64,000 nt of DNA from Curtobacterium sp. MCPF17_052 (GCF_003234085.1 NZ_QKSD01000016.1:31718-95717); one strand, 5' to 3'; numbered from the stretch's first letter, positions 18,598-28,500 are shown. Program-made: numbers and translations. The notes: generated from the letters alone by a model not told the origin.

Positions 18598-18824
18598 GGC
18601 CACATCCTGCCACCAGCACCCTGCGCCGGGGGCTGCCCGGGTGGCGCCTGTGGAGACGGGCGGTGAACGGGCGGGGAGTGGAGGACGGTGCGGGTGTCCA
18701 CAGGCAGCACCGAGCGGGTGGACGAATCGGTATGTTGGTCGGGGTCACAGCCTCCAGGGGGATCCGCTGCGGAGGCTCGTCGACCATCACGACCAGCACC
18801 ACTTCTCCGGGGGGACGAGCCACC

Positions 18825-19148
18825 ATGGCTGACCAGTTGCACGCCAACACCGATCCGATCGAGTTCGACGACGCGACCGCTGATGCGCTCGGCAGTGCCA
18901 TGCGCAGCGCAGCCAGTGCGATCGACGGGCAGATCGGAAGCCGTCAGTCGTACGTGTCGACGGCATCGCAGGAGTTCCGCGGCCACTTCTCGGAGCTGTT
19001 CACCGAGAACGCGAGCGTCGCGAAGAGCGACGGCACGACCATCTCCGACATGATGCGCACGGTTGCCGGCTGGGTCGACCAGATGAAGACGGCTGCCGCG
19101 GAAGAACGCGAACGCCGTCGCCAGGCCCGTGAGTGGCAGGAGCAGTAG
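18825..19148 (+). CDS. WXG100/LXG-like small helical protein, N-terminal part of a broken gene
   Basis: The product is 107 aa, all helical, with a central turn FRGHFSEL where WXG proteins carry their motif, and a long charged C-terminal helix (WVDQMKTAAAEERERRRQAREWQEQ). Length and shape fit Esx-type substrates or the N-terminal secretion domain of polymorphic toxins. ATG 18825 has CCGGGGGGA upstream. The TAG stop interrupts a frame that continues as plausible protein (ADRNGFEKWRDDFFGW), so the gene may be truncated by a nonsense change. It is first in a plus-strand cluster leading to an EssC-like ATPase. Assignment to the family is by shape and context only. Confidence 0.65.
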   Translation: MADQLHANTDPIEFDDATADALGSAMRSAASAIDGQIGSRQSYVSTASQEFRGHFSELFTENASVAKSDGTTISDMMRTVAGWVDQMKTAAAEERERRRQAREWQEQ

Positions 19149-19311
19149 GCCGACCGCAACGGGTTCGAGAAGTGGCGGGACGACTTCTTCGGCTGGGGGA
19201 ACCCTCCGGACATCGAGAACAAGCCCGCGCCTCCCCGGCCCCTCGATCATCAAACTCAGGGACTCTTTCCTGGGTGGTGTGACGCAGGGAGCGGAAGGGC
19301 CCAACCGCTGA
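19149..19311 (+). pseudogene. Decayed 3' continuation of the WXG-like gene
   Basis: Beyond the amber codon at 19146-19148 the same frame reads ADRNGFEKWRDDFFGW and then a Pro-rich tail ending in PAPPRP. After one apparent frameshift near 19236 another frame reads SIIKLRDSFLGGVTQ up to a TGA at 19309-19311. Both pieces look like real protein rather than the Arg/Pro/Ala noise of shadow frames in this genome. I infer a longer ancestral effector broken by a nonsense change plus a frameshift. Sequencing error or an unrelated short gene cannot be excluded. Confidence 0.4.
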
Positions 19312-19338
19312 ACAGGGGAAAGAAGTAAGGGAGCAGAT

Positions 19339-19788
19339 ATGGATTCCTTCGGACAACCAGCGAAAAGTCCCCGGAATCTGTCAAGACCTGTCAAGTGGGT
19401 GATCTCTCTGCTGGTGCTGGCGCTCTTCGCGCTCGTGCTCTTCGTATTCCTGATCGGTCCCACGATGCTCGAGAAGTACGACAGTGCGCACAGAACGACG
19501 ATCAGTTGCGAGATGACGGCCGCCTACGCCGGGTCGGCTTCAAGTCGATCTTTGAGGGGAGTCGGCACGTCGTCCAACCAGGTCGAGTACCGATCAACCG
19601 ACTGCGGAACGCTTGTGATGAGCGGAGGGCTCACCACCGAGGCAGCCGAGGAGAAGGCAGCCGAGATCGTGCGCGGTGGGCGTTACGAAGTCAAGATCGG
19701 TGCGGGATCTGCGCGTCTTCGGGGCTTGTTCCAGGGCATCGGAGTTGCTCCGAACGTCTTTGATGTGCGGGCTGAGACTGACAGATGA
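19339..19788 (+). CDS. Single-pass membrane protein, paralogue A
   Basis: This 149-aa protein of unknown function has a short cytoplasmic N-terminus, one membrane helix (WVISLLVLALFALVLFVFLIG, about residues 23-43) and an extracytoplasmic domain of about 105 residues. That domain shares with the protein at 20379-20816 a pattern YDxxH, T-x-x-CE near residue 58, a second cysteine in TDCGTLVMSGG near 94, and a C-terminal GLFQGIGVAPNVF-like end. The cysteine pair could form a disulfide. ATG 19339 has AAGGGA eight bases upstream. GC content is clearly below that of the core genes. Immunity or effector-partner roles are possible but unproved. Confidence 0.75.
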   Translation: MDSFGQPAKSPRNLSRPVKWVISLLVLALFALVLFVFLIGPTMLEKYDSAHRTTISCEMTAAYAGSASSRSLRGVGTSSNQVEYRSTDCGTLVMSGGLTTEAAEEKAAEIVRGGRYEVKIGAGSARLRGLFQGIGVAPNVFDVRAETDR

Positions 19789-20378
19789 GGCCTGTTCGAG
19801 AGCGGTACAGCGCGCTCGCTGCAGGGCGGGCATAGGAACAGACGCCATCCACGACGTTTTCGAGTATCGCTGGGGAGCTTGTGCGGCGCCTGACGTCGGC
19901 GCGTGTCAGCAGCCGATTCCGCTCGTATTCGTCTCTTTTGCAGCACCGGCAGCGCTGTTCCGGTCTGATCCGGCGGCGACCGTGTCTACGGCAGCTTTCC
20001 CGTGGCGTCGATCGGTGCCGCTGGCGGACTGATCTGCATCGTGAGGGTCTTCCACATCTGCCGCGCACGAACCGGCTACTTGAATGGAGTGACATCCGAC
20101 AATGCTGAAAAGCCTGGGCGTCGTATCGAATGCGATCCTGTTCGATCGCTCTCGATGGGCAAGGGCTCGATCGTACCGCGGGGGCTCTTCGACTTCTTCA
20201 ATCTGCTGCCCAGGGTCCACAGGACTGATGGCTGGTAGCGATGACGTGCGCCCGAACACGGCTGTCCCGGACGGGTCGAGTGTCAGCACGGAACGCGCGG
20301 CGCTTCGTGACGATCCGGACCCTGGCGCTCGCGGATCTCGTTTGTCACTCGTCACCGCGAACAGGATGAGTTGAGTCG
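19789..20378. other. Gene-free, lower-GC stretch with possible remnants
   Basis: I see no gene I can support in these 590 bases. A plus-strand frame from about 19978 to 20238 reads RVYGSFPVASIGAAGG with a short hydrophobic run, and ends GLFDFFNLLPRV, which loosely recalls the C-terminus of the flanking paralogues. It could be a decayed third copy. Base composition is lower in GC than the rest of the window. Confidence 0.4.
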
Positions 20379-20816
20379 GTGAGTCACAGCCTCGCGCACG
20401 GTGATTGGCCCCGGATGTCGGAACGCAAAGTCGCAGTGATGACCTTGGGCTGGCTGCTGTCGCTTGCCGTCATTTTCTTGATGTTCGTGATCTGCCCGCT
20501 CGCGCTGAGGGCGTACGACCATTCACACCCAAAGACGGTCACCTGTGAAGGTTCCACTGCTGAAGCGACCTCGGTCAGGGTGTCGTCGACCAACCTGTCG
20601 AGTACGAGCATCCCGCAGGTCGAAGTCACGACGAAGAGTTGCGGCGTCCTCAACATCCAACGTGGAATCACTGATGAGAACCGCGGTCGTATCGCTGCCT
20701 CACTGAAGCCAGGCGACTGGGAACTCGTCGTCGGTGCGAGATCCTTCAACTTCCGTGAGGTGCTGGGACTTCTGCGGGTACAACCGGAGATCGTGAGCTA
20801 CCGAATGGATCAGTGA
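20379..20816 (+). CDS. Single-pass membrane protein, paralogue B
   Basis: This 145-aa unknown protein is a paralogue of the one at 19339-19788. It has one membrane helix (LGWLLSLAVIFLMFVICPLAL, about residues 23-43), then YDHSHPKTVTCEG, a second conserved cysteine in TKSCGVLNIQRGITDE and a closing FREVLGLLRVQPEIV matching the GLFQGIGVAPNVF end of A. Identity is low overall but the order of landmarks is the same. I used GTG 20379, which gives an N-terminus of the same length as A. ATG 20415 is a shorter alternative. Atypical lower GC suggests acquisition or rapid divergence with the secretion-like locus. Confidence 0.7.
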   Translation: MSHSLAHGDWPRMSERKVAVMTLGWLLSLAVIFLMFVICPLALRAYDHSHPKTVTCEGSTAEATSVRVSSTNLSSTSIPQVEVTTKSCGVLNIQRGITDENRGRIAASLKPGDWELVVGARSFNFREVLGLLRVQPEIVSYRMDQ

Positions 20817-20965
20817 GTTGGGGAAGAGGACGCTCTCGAGGCCGGTGGTGGCTCCCTCGAGGTGAGGGCCCTGTTGCGGGTGTTCGGTGCCTCGCCGGAA
20901 CTCCTCGGATATCGTCGTTCTTGAGTTCGCCGCATGGTCCGCGCAGGCGCGACCGGAGGGACGAC

Positions 20966-21196
20966 ATGAGCTTGCTTGACCTGATCGACACCCTGGACCA
21001 GCGCGGCGCTGAGGACGCAGCCTCCGACGAACAAATCCACGCGGTTCGGTCCGTCCTCACCCGTGCTCTGGCGCAGGAGCACGAGAGCCCCGTGTCCCGG
21101 TCGTTGGTGCGGGAGGCCGGACGGCTGGTCGCGGATTCTTGGCCCGTTCGAAGCGAACTCGGCGCGCTGGTGCTGACCTTCTCGCAATCGGCGTAG
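20966..21196 (+). CDS. Small helical protein, 76 aa
   Basis: I do not recognise this protein. It is short and all helical (SLLDLIDTLDQRGAEDA, then VREAGRLVADSWPVRSELGALVLTFS), with no membrane segment, signal or WXG motif. ATG 20966-20968 has a strong GGAGGG site 5 bases upstream, which is good evidence for translation. It lies 149 bases after paralogue B and 166 bases before the large lipoprotein gene, so it could be a chaperone, immunity or accessory protein of the cluster. Confidence 0.65.
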   Translation: MSLLDLIDTLDQRGAEDAASDEQIHAVRSVLTRALAQEHESPVSRSLVREAGRLVADSWPVRSELGALVLTFSQSA

Positions 21197-21319
21197 CTCG
21201 GGTCATGGTGATCACTGCACCGAGGGCCGAACGGCCCGCGAGTCATCGCCGTTGGTCTGTCGCCCGAACGGGGGACCCGGGCGCCTGTGGACAGTCGTCC
21301 CTGCGCGACGCAGCCCCGT

Positions 21320-21325
21320 TAGGAT
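21320..21325 (+). promoter_or_regulatory. -10-like TAGGAT upstream of the lipoprotein gene
   Basis: TAGGAT lies 37 bases before the ATG at 21363, followed by a GAGGGGGA ribosome site, so this promoter would give a normal leader. The -35 element is not clear. Confidence 0.45.
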
Positions 21326-21362
21326 CGAGTTGCTTGTCGGTTCTTGAGGGGGACGGTCGTCA

Positions 21363-24161
21363 ATGTCGTTGCGCATGCTGCATCCAGGGGTACGAACGAG
21401 GAACGGCCGCGCGCTCGCCGTGGTCGCGGTGGCAGGTGCTGCTGCGCTGGTGCTCTCGGGGTGCACCTCGTCGGACCGGACGGTCGACAAGCCGTCGCGT
21501 GTGCTGCAGACGGTCGACACGAAGCTCGCGGCAGACGGGTCGATCACCGCGATCTCCGACACCGCGATCTCGGTCGGCACGGACGGGTCCTCGTCGGCGG
21601 TCACCGAGCACGACACGGCGAAGGCGGCGGCCGACCTGCCACTCCGCGTGACGACGCAGTACACGACGGCGAAGAAGAGCGGCACTGACCTCGCGGACCT
21701 GGCGGGCTACTCCGGCCGGATCGAGATCGACCTGACCGTCGAGAACCTGACCGTTCGATCCCGCAACCTCACGTACGACGTAGCGGGCGCCTCCCGGACG
21801 ACTCCGGCTCTCGTCGGTGCGCCCTTCAGCATCGCGGCGTCCACCGTGCTGCCCGGGACGAAGCCCAGCAACATCGTCACCGACACGTCCGACGACGCCA
21901 CCGCGACGGACGGTGTCGTCAGCGCCAACGGCGACGGCGACGCGGTCGTGCAGTGGGGACGACTCCTCGCGCCGCCGACGTCCGGCGCCAGCACGACCCT
22001 GCACCTCGTCGCGAACGTCGACGACTTCGCGGCACCCTCGTTCGACATGGCTGCGCAGCCGGGCATCTCGACGGACCTCTCCTCGGCCGGTGTGGTGGAC
22101 GCGGCCTTCGGGTCCGACACCGACTCCGAGCTGGCGCTGCAGCGACGGACCATCGATCTCATCTCCCAGGTCAACGAGGTCCTCGCGCGCGCCGGCGGCA
22201 CGATCACCGAGGTCCGTTCGAACCTCGAGACGACCTCCGCGACCCTCGGTGTCCGCACGGCCGAGCGGCTCAAGGAGAGCAGTTCGTCGCTGGCCAGCAC
22301 GATGAAGTCGCTCTCGGGTCAGCTCGGCTCGCTCAAGGGCGATCTCGGGTCGACGGTGAGCGGTACCCAGTCCACGGTCCTGCAGCAGTTGCAGGAGACC
22401 ACCGGCAGCCTCGACGCGCTCCTCGGTGACACCTCTGCGACCGCGCGGACGCCGGCGATCGACGGCAACGGCTGCGCTGCCGAACCGCAGCAGGCTGCCG
22501 GTGGCGCCAGTGTCTACGGCAACCTGCTGCGCGTGTCCGCTCAGCTCGCCGGGTACGCGGATGCGAGCGAGGCCTGCAAGCAGCAGGTCAGTGCTCAGCT
22601 GGCGTCGTCGGTCGGGCCGAGCGACCCGACGCCGGAGAAGTGTGCTGCCGATGACGCAAAGGGCTCGTTGACGTGCGCGCTGTTCGCGTCGTCGACCACG
22701 ATCACGAAGGCACTCACCGGCCTCGTCGACACTGGCGCCAAACTGGCCGCAGCTCTGCAACCAGAGCAGGCTCAGGCCGCACTCGACAGTTACGGGAAGC
22801 TTGACGCAAGCCTGGCTGACATCGATGGAGTACTTGCGCATCTCACTTCGGGGGAGTCTGGCGGAGTGGCTGATCGAGAGGCTGCGTTGGCCACGTTGCG
22901 GGACAGCATCCAGGCCGCGAAGACATCAGTAGGTCCGCTGGCCGAGGCGATCAACGAAGTCCACGGCCGTGCTGTCGGGGCGAGAGGTGTCGTCGGCGAC
23001 CTCGGAGATTCGGCCGGCGACACATCTGTGCAAGGCCAAAATGCTGCCCTCGCAAGACGCCTCTGCCAGATGATCGCTCCAACCGACCCGACGGGTCTGA
23101 TCCCCACGTTGCCAGGTCTCACCGAGAAGCAGGCTGACGAGCTCCGCTCTTACCTGACGAACAAGCCGTGCGTAGACAGAGGTGACGGAGCCGCTCTGGA
23201 CCCACCGCTCGGTTACACCCGCCCTCTGGACGAACGACTCAACGAGCAGGCGAGTGCTTGGGACAGCGTGATCGAAAGCACGGATCTCAAGAAGTCCAAC
23301 AGCGGAATCAGCGCGGTCATTGCCGGGCTGCAGGAATCGCTTCAGGCCGCGGACGACGCTCGACAGGCGGCGATCAAGACGATCGGTGCCACGGACAGCA
23401 GCACGAGCGTCACCCTCGACCAGCTGCGCGCAGCATCGGCTGCCGCGAACAAAGCGGGCGATGACATCAAGGCGGAGCTCGACAAACTCAAGGTCGAGCA
23501 AGATGCTCTGGGTCAAGACGTCAAAGACGCCTTCAAGAAGGCCGACCAGGAGACGTCGAAGAAGATCGACGCCCTCATCGACCAGCAGGTCCGCGACGTC
23601 TCGGCGCAGGCCACCACGAGCAACGCGGCGGTCATCAAGGCGTTCGACCAGTCCGTCGCCGGCCTCCGCTCCACCTCGAAGGACGTGACGGCGGGCGCCA
23701 AGGGCACGATCGACGGCCAGAAGAGCAAGCTCGAGCGTGAGAACGCCGCCCTGGCGAGCGCCGTCGACGAGCAGACGAAGCAGAGCCTCGCTCGGATCGA
23801 CGCGAGCACGACGGCGTCGACGCGTGACGTCGAGGGCGCGAGCACGCTGCTGACCGGCGACCTCAACCGCGTGATGCTCGACCTGGGAGACCGCAAGGTC
23901 AACGGCTCCGGCATCCTCGGCGCGATGGCGACGAGCGCGGCGAAGTCCGACTCCGCCGACTACCAGCTGGCCCTCGCATCGCAGAACGCTGCCGGGTACG
24001 CCAACGTCCGGGCCGAGGACGTGGCGGGGATCCTGCTGCAGCAGGAGCAGTTCCGGGCCTCGCTCGATGCCGCAACCGCCCTGCCCGCGTTCCGGATGGA
24101 CGTGCCGAAGGGTGCGACCTCCACCACGCTGTACGCCTTCACCATCGGAGCGGCACGATGA
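21363..24161 (+). CDS. Large coiled-coil lipoprotein of a type VII-like locus
   Basis: This 932-aa surface lipoprotein has a signal peptide ending at lipobox LVLSGC (Cys34). It then carries a beta-rich region to about residue 250 and long heptad-like helices (SSLASTMKSLSGQLGSLKGDLG near 310, LDQLRAASAAANKAGDDIKAELDKL near 690, VDEQTKQSLARIDAS near 805). No C-terminal membrane helix is seen. The design recalls the extracellular stalk of EsaA/YueB proteins of T7SSb, but homology is inference. The codons of about 22765-23540 (residues 470-725) are visibly less GC-rich than both flanks, suggesting an exchanged or fast-evolving segment. It overlaps the next gene by ATGA and has GAGGGGGA before its start. 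Confidence 0.85.
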   Translation: MSLRMLHPGVRTRNGRALAVVAVAGAAALVLSGCTSSDRTVDKPSRVLQTVDTKLAADGSITAISDTAISVGTDGSSSAVTEHDTAKAAADLPLRVTTQYTTAKKSGTDLADLAGYSGRIEIDLTVENLTVRSRNLTYDVAGASRTTPALVGAPFSIAASTVLPGTKPSNIVTDTSDDATATDGVVSANGDGDAVVQWGRLLAPPTSGASTTLHLVANVDDFAAPSFDMAAQPGISTDLSSAGVVDAAFGSDTDSELALQRRTIDLISQVNEVLARAGGTITEVRSNLETTSATLGVRTAERLKESSSSLASTMKSLSGQLGSLKGDLGSTVSGTQSTVLQQLQETTGSLDALLGDTSATARTPAIDGNGCAAEPQQAAGGASVYGNLLRVSAQLAGYADASEACKQQVSAQLASSVGPSDPTPEKCAADDAKGSLTCALFASSTTITKALTGLVDTGAKLAAALQPEQAQAALDSYGKLDASLADIDGVLAHLTSGESGGVADREAALATLRDSIQAAKTSVGPLAEAINEVHGRAVGARGVVGDLGDSAGDTSVQGQNAALARRLCQMIAPTDPTGLIPTLPGLTEKQADELRSYLTNKPCVDRGDGAALDPPLGYTRPLDERLNEQASAWDSVIESTDLKKSNSGISAVIAGLQESLQAADDARQAAIKTIGATDSSTSVTLDQLRAASAAANKAGDDIKAELDKLKVEQDALGQDVKDAFKKADQETSKKIDALIDQQVRDVSAQATTSNAAVIKAFDQSVAGLRSTSKDVTAGAKGTIDGQKSKLERENAALASAVDEQTKQSLARIDASTTASTRDVEGASTLLTGDLNRVMLDLGDRKVNGSGILGAMATSAAKSDSADYQLALASQNAAGYANVRAEDVAGILLQQEQFRASLDAATALPAFRMDVPKGATSTTLYAFTIGAAR

Positions 24162-25519
24162 CGCACCAGGCCGTCGAGGACTCGCAGGACGCTCGCGGGC
24201 CGCGGCAGCCCCTCGTCATCGTTGCCCTGGCGGTCCTCGTCATCGCCGTGGTGCTGGCCGTGGTGGTCTTCGTGATCGACCGCAACACCCCGGCTGCCGA
24301 AGCCGTCCCGGCGACGGTCCCGGTGCCGATCCGGGTGGCGCACGTGCCCGACGGCACGAAGATCGGCGTCGTCGTGACGCTCGGCTACGGCGAAGGGTCC
24401 GAGTGGGACGAAGCCGCGCAGGGAGCCCTCGTGGCGGCGAAGCGTCTGACCCTCGGTGGGACCGACGTGGAACTCGTCACCCGGAACGACGGCGGCAGCG
24501 CGAGCGGAGCGAAGCGCGCCGTCGAGCAGCTCGTCGACAGCGGCGTGGCCGGCATCGTCGTCGCCTCCTCCGGAGCGCACGTCTCGGGCGCGCTCGACGC
24601 GGCATCCGACGCTGGCGTCCCCGTGGTGCTCCCGTACGCCGACGGCGGGGACGGGTCCTGGTCGACCGCACCTTCCCGGGCCTCGGTCAGCGCGGCGATG
24701 CAGCGTGCGATCCGCGGCGCTGACTCCCCGCTGCTCGTGGACCTGGGCGGCGGTGCTCCGTCCGGTATCCGGTTCGCCCACGTGATGGACGCCGACGACG
24801 CGGCAGACGACGCTGCGCTCGCGACGACCGTAGCCCGGCGGACCGGTGCTGCCCCGATGACCACCGCAACGTCGGATGCGCCCGCCGACACGACGGACAC
24901 CGAGGCCACGAAGCCCGACTCCGATGCGGTCGTGGTGAGCGGTCCGGCGGCACGGCAGGGGGCGTTCGTCGCGGCGCTGCAGTCCGCGGACGTCACCGTC
25001 CCGGTCGTGCTCACCCCCGATGCGACGAGCCCGGCGTTCGGCACCGCCCTCGCCGCGGCGAACGGCAGCTTGTCGGGCACCTTCGTCTCGACGGGGGTCG
25101 CGACCGACGATGCACGCGCGTTGACCTCGGATGCGCAGGGTCGTTCGATGTCCGCGTTCCTCGGCGGGGTCCGGGTCCTGTCCGATGACGCGGAAGCGCA
25201 GAACCTCACGGCCGACCAGCCGTTCAGCGCGGTCGCATGGGCGGCCGACTCACGGAGCCACGACGCGGTCGTCGCGCTCGTTCGCGCCGTCGGTGCCGCA
25301 CGCAGCGACGAGCCGTCGGCAGTCGCTGACGCACTCTCGACGCTGCGCCTCGATGCGTCGGACGGCCTCGCCGGTCCGGCACTCGACTTCCGGCAGCAGC
25401 AGGCCCTCCGCGCCGACGCGACCGTGCTCGCGGCCTCTTCGCAGACGCTCGGGCTGCGTCCGGCGACGACCGAGCAGACCGCATCGCTCGTCTGGTTCCA
25501 GGACTCGACGGCCCGCTGA
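24158..25519 (+). CDS. Membrane-anchored periplasmic-binding-protein-like protein
   Basis: This 453-aa protein has a short cytoplasmic N-terminus, a membrane helix (PLVIVALAVLVIAVVLAVVVFVI, about residues 18-40) and a large extracytoplasmic domain. The domain resembles type I periplasmic binding proteins of the Leu/Ile/Val class: KIGVVVTLGYGEGSEWDEAAQGALVAAKRL, VAGIVVASSGAHVSGALDAASDAGVPVVLPYAD, and later AVVVSGPAARQGAFVAALQSADV. No permease genes lie nearby, so transport of a small ligand is unlikely. A sensing or scaffolding role in the secretion-like cluster is inferred. It overlaps the lipoprotein gene and precedes the ATPase by 69 bases. Confidence 0.8.
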   Translation: MTHQAVEDSQDARGPRQPLVIVALAVLVIAVVLAVVVFVIDRNTPAAEAVPATVPVPIRVAHVPDGTKIGVVVTLGYGEGSEWDEAAQGALVAAKRLTLGGTDVELVTRNDGGSASGAKRAVEQLVDSGVAGIVVASSGAHVSGALDAASDAGVPVVLPYADGGDGSWSTAPSRASVSAAMQRAIRGADSPLLVDLGGGAPSGIRFAHVMDADDAADDAALATTVARRTGAAPMTTATSDAPADTTDTEATKPDSDAVVVSGPAARQGAFVAALQSADVTVPVVLTPDATSPAFGTALAAANGSLSGTFVSTGVATDDARALTSDAQGRSMSAFLGGVRVLSDDAEAQNLTADQPFSAVAWAADSRSHDAVVALVRAVGAARSDEPSAVADALSTLRLDASDGLAGPALDFRQQQALRADATVLAASSQTLGLRPATTEQTASLVWFQDSTAR

Positions 25520-25588
25520 CCCACCGGGCCAGCGGGACCGACGCGGACGAGCAACACCCCACCACCCCACGGACGAGGAGGAGCGCGC

Positions 25589-28500
25589 ATGCGTCTGCTG
25601 ATCGAGCTCGACGACCGGCGTGAAGCGGTGGAGGTCGACGGCTGGGCGAACGCCAGCTGCCTGGGTGAGCTGGTCGAGTCGGCGACGGGCCTGGCGCTGG
25701 AACCCGGCACGACCCTTGCGGTCGACGGGCACCGGACGAGCGTCGACACGCCCCTCCGTGACCTGGTCCTGCTCGAGGGTTCACGCATCGCCCGCACGCC
25801 CGAGGAGCGCCCGCAGCTGGTCGACGGGTGGACGGTCACCCTGGCGGGAGGCCTCGTCACCGGCGCGGTGGTGTCCGTCCCGCGGTCCCGGAGGCTCGTG
25901 GTCGGCCGCGCCCCGCAGGCCGACCTGGTCCTGCCCACCGAGAGCGCCTCGTGGGAGCACTGCACGCTCGAGCTCGAGGAGGACGGCGTCCGGATCCGTG
26001 ACGCCGGTTCGACGAACGGCACCGTGGTGGCAGGGGAGCGCATCGACGAGGACGGCGTCCTGGTCGAGGTCGGCACGAGCGTCATCGTCGGCGGCGCGGT
26101 CCTGCTCGTCCGCCCGGACCTGCACGAGACGCCGGTGCCTGCGCCCGGGTCCCTGCCGAACCTGACCCCGGCGGCGACGGCTCCCTTCAACCGTCCGCCG
26201 CGCCCCGGACGCAACACCGCGGTCGAGCCGGTGTCCCCGCCGACGAAGCGCGACGTGCCGCCCGCGTCGAAGTTCAGCTGGATCACGGTCGCGGCTCCGC
26301 TGGTGCTGGCCGGGGCGATGGTGCTCCTGCTCGGAGACGCCCGGTTCGCGCTCTTCGCCCTCCTCAGCCCGGTGACGGCGATCGGCATGTGGTTCGAGCA
26401 GAAGCACCGGCGGGCGCGGAACCTCAAGGAAGAAGACGAGCGCTTCGCCGAGGCGGTCCGCGGCTTCAGCGGCGAGATCACTGCGGCCGCCGCCATCGAG
26501 GCAGCGCGCCGGCAGGAACTCGTGCCGGACCCGGCGAGCGTCGTGCGGCGTGCGCTCCTGCCGGCCACGACGCTCTGGCAGCGTCGGGCCGACGACGTGG
26601 ACTTCCTCAGCCTGCACGCCGGCACGGGCGACGCACCGTGGCGGCCGGAACTGGACTCGCGCGCGACGCAGACGAAGCTCGAGGACGACGCCAAGGCCGC
26701 GATCGAGTCGAGCAAGCTCACCGCCGCGCCCGTCGTCGCCGACCTGAGCGACGCCGGGGTGGTCGGGATCGTGGGTGACCGTGAGGGCGCTCTCGCCCTG
26801 GCCCGCAGCCTCCTGGTCCAGGCGACCGTGCACTGCGGACCCGCCGACCTGACCGTCGGCGTCTTCTGCGACCGGGGCCGCGAGGACGACTGGTCCTGGG
26901 CCTCCTGGCTGCCGCACGCCCGCGTGGCGGGCAGCAGCACCGGCCAGCGGTGGATGTCGGCGCAGCGTGACCAGGGCGCCGCGGTGCTCCGCGGCCTGCG
27001 CGAGTCCATCGACGAGCTGCCGACGCCGGAGCTCCTCGTCCTCATCGACTCCGAGGTCCTCACCGAGGGTCGCGACGCCCCGGCCCGCAGCCTGCTCGGG
27101 CACGGCCGGAGCGCGCTCGGACAGGTGCGCCGTCCGGGCGAGCGTCCGCGCCGGGTGAGCGGGATCGTCATCGCGACGAACGAGCAGCAGCTCCCCGCGG
27201 CCTGCACCACGATCATCACGGTCAGCGCGGACGCCGCGGCGACCGTCTACCGCCCCGAGGACCGGACCCGCGTCGAGGACGTCGTGCTCGCCGGGCTGTC
27301 GCCCGAGGCCGCCGAGCTCTGCGCCCGCCACGTCGCCCACTTCGACGACCCCGAGCTCCTGGTGCCGGGAGCGTCGCTGCCAGCGCTCGTCCGGCTCCCC
27401 GACCTGCTCACCGGCGCCGACACCACCGAAGCGCTCTCCGGCGCAGCCGCGATCCGGGCCGCCTGGGAGGCCCGCACCGGCTTCTCGACGCCCATCGGCT
27501 CGTCCGAGAGCGGCGTCCTCGAGATCGACCTGGTCCGCGACGGCCCACACGGCCTGGTGGGTGGCACGACGGGTTCCGGCAAGAGCGAGTTCCTGCGGTC
27601 CTTCGTGGCCGGCCTCGCCGCCCGCAACGACCCGACGCGCCTGAACTTCCTGCTCGTCGACTTCAAGGGCGGTGCCGCCTTCGCCGCCTGTGAGCGACTG
27701 CCGCACACGATCGGCACGATCAGCAACCTCGACGAGCAGCTCGCCGACCGGGCGATCCGTGCCCTCGAAGCCGAACTCGGTCGTCGCCAGCGGGTGTTCG
27801 CCGCCGCGGGTGCGGACATCGACAACCTCGACGCGTACCTGGCGACGAAGCCGGCGGAGCCGATGCCCCGACTGCTGTTCGTGGTGGACGAGTTCGCGAT
27901 GCTGGCGAAGGACTTCCCGGACGTCCTCACCTCGCTCGTGGCGATCGCCGCGGTCGGTCGCACCCTCGGCGTCCACATGATCCTCGCGACCCAGCGACCG
28001 GCCGGTGTCGTCAGCGAGGACATCCTCGCCAACACGAACATGCGTGTCGCACTCCGCGTGCAGAGCCGCGAAGACTCCACGAACGTCATCGGCGTCCCCT
28101 CGGCAGCCGGCATCGGCCGCCAGCAGACCGGTCGCGCCTACGTGAAGCTCGGGCAGGACGACATCACACCGGTGCAGACCGCGCTGGTCACCGGCCGCGC
28201 TCGCGACCTCCGCGCCGAGCAGCCGGTCACCGTGCGCCCGACCGACGTCTTCGGCGTGCCGGCTCCGGTGGCCTTCGCCGCTCCGGCCGCCTCCGACCTG
28301 ACCGACCTCGACGTCCTCATCGATGCCATCTCGGCTGCGAACGACGAGGCCGGGTACGGCCCGCCCCGTCCGATCTGGCCGGAGGCCCTGGGCGCGTCCG
28401 TCCCGCTCGACACGCTGGTCCCCGCCGACAGCCCTGCAGGCACGCCGAGCACGGTCCCGGTCGCCCTCGCCGACGACCCGGACAACCAGCGGCAGGTCAC

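Noticed and set aside
19906..20355. Minus-strand 149-residue frame in the low-GC gap
   Set aside because: No ribosome site, no membrane or domain pattern, and composition like a shadow frame. I list the gap as gene-free.
24385..27219. A 944-residue minus-strand open frame
   Set aside because: Ser/Arg/Pro-rich composition, no ribosome site and no motif. It overlaps two well-supported genes.
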